A stretch of 64,000 bases of DNA from Mesorhizobium loti (GTDB lineage: Bacteria > Pseudomonadota > Alphaproteobacteria > Rhizobiales > Rhizobiaceae): NCBI RefSeq assembly GCF_013170705.1, contig NZ_CP033334.1:2395501-2459500 (forward strand), read 5' to 3'. Made by a program: the position numbers and the translations under genes. The notes under the pieces are model-generated. The model searched no databases. It was not told the origin of the DNA and saw only the letters and a list, made by a program, of their open reading frames with translations. Numbering within the stretch: position 1 is the first letter of the stretch; every line of letters begins with the position of its first letter. Positions 63,590 through 64,000 of this stretch are shown here, one piece after another.

Positions 63590-63739
63590 GGGCCTTACCT
63601 GCTCGCCTTGCGCACGGTTTCGGTACCATTGATCGTGCGCTTCACATCGCTGGTGAAGCTCCCGCTCAGGTCGGCCGGAACATCGGAGGGTGCGCCGCAT
63701 TGATAGTGGACGGTTTGCGACCCTCTTCATGGATTCGAA

Positions 63740-64000
63740 GTGCGACTCACAACTGGAAACGCATGGGACTTGCTGCGAGAAAGCGTGGTCGGCTTTGTCA
63801 ACGACAACGCCCTTAGTCACGGCGCGGCGATGGCCTTTTATGCCGCCACGTCGCTGGCCCCGGTCCTGATAATTGTCGTTGCGATAGCTGGCATCGCATT
63901 TGGTCATGACGCAGCGCAGTTGGCTTTGTCTGCCCAGATATCGGGGCTGATGGGTTCAGAAAGCGCGGCGCTCCTTCAGACAGCGCTCGAAGGAGCATCC
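63740..64000 (+). CDS. YihY/BrkB-family membrane protein, N-terminal fragment
   Basis: The frame from GTG 63740 reads VRLTTGNAWDLLRESVVGF, NDNALSHGAAMAFYAATSLA and PVLIIVVAIAGIAFGHDAAQ. It stays open to the window edge, so only 87 residues are present. This is the N-terminus of the YihY/BrkB family of six-helix inner-membrane proteins, whose function is not settled. The start is chosen because the conserved fold begins there; no longer plausible start was found after the repeat. Confidence 0.75.
   Translation, partial: MRLTTGNAWDLLRESVVGFVNDNALSHGAAMAFYAATSLAPVLIIVVAIAGIAFGHDAAQLALSAQISGLMGSESAALLQTALEGAS

Overview
The window reads as chromosomal DNA of a Rhizobiales alphaproteobacterium, most likely Mesorhizobium or a close relative. 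This is inferred from the high G+C coding style, the trxB-lsrB pair, an AbcR-type small RNA beside lsrB, and many short rhizobial (RIME-like) palindromic repeats between genes. No rRNA or tRNA gene was seen, and there is no complete prophage or conventional insertion sequence.

Layout. 1-11114 holds the end of a 2-oxoglutarate dioxygenase, then secreted or membrane proteins of mostly unknown role (CapA-like, DUF3137, DUF2314, DUF1344), a Tat-type FAD oxidoreductase, an alpha/beta hydrolase and a two-gene membrane operon. 11860-18528 carries a lipid kinase, a tightly coupled sugar-acid operon (GMC oxidoreductase, enolase-superfamily dehydratase, beta-hydroxyacid dehydrogenase), a long-form PurC and a hotdog thioesterase. 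19033-25909 is a redox/efflux block with three HxlR regulators beside an FMN reductase, a quinone oxidoreductase and an EmrAB-type pump. 25952-34324 has an ECF sigma factor coupled to a YCII protein, a DMT transporter, a GNAT gene between direct repeats, a CorC-type protein, an LssY-domain protein, two extensin-like proteins and a DUF3775 protein.

34468-43957 contains a TPR protein, greA with a terminator-like leader, and a complete ADP-heptose/LPS inner-core set: waaC, waaF and hldD on the minus strand, hldE, gmhA and gmhB on the plus strand. A Phd/PemK-like toxin-antitoxin pair and a LysE exporter lie between the two arms. 44204-48288 has an Lrp regulator, trxB, lsrB, a methyltransferase, an AbcR-like sRNA and a second predicted structured RNA behind its own palindromic control site. 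48289-55932 has an EF-G paralogue, a GGDEF-EAL protein, a cupin, aspartate aminotransferase and two coupled EAL proteins. 56229-64000 has a GST, an antitoxin with a nonsense-mutated toxin, a cold-shock protein, an alkyltransferase, a lytic transglycosylase, a frameshifted phage-like relict, DUF1311 and DUF899 proteins, a DUF559 endonuclease-like gene between inverted repeats, and the start of a YihY/BrkB protein.

The strongest candidate for an undescribed system is the DUF559 cassette at 62972-63589. Its 61-bp inverted ends match a cargo-less copy of the same repeat pair at 2866-3010. Next come the regulated structured RNA at 47890-48131, the 639-bp GNAT insertion that duplicates the 3' end of the corC-like gene, and the greA leader hairpin. 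All calls come from reading the sequence; no database search was run.
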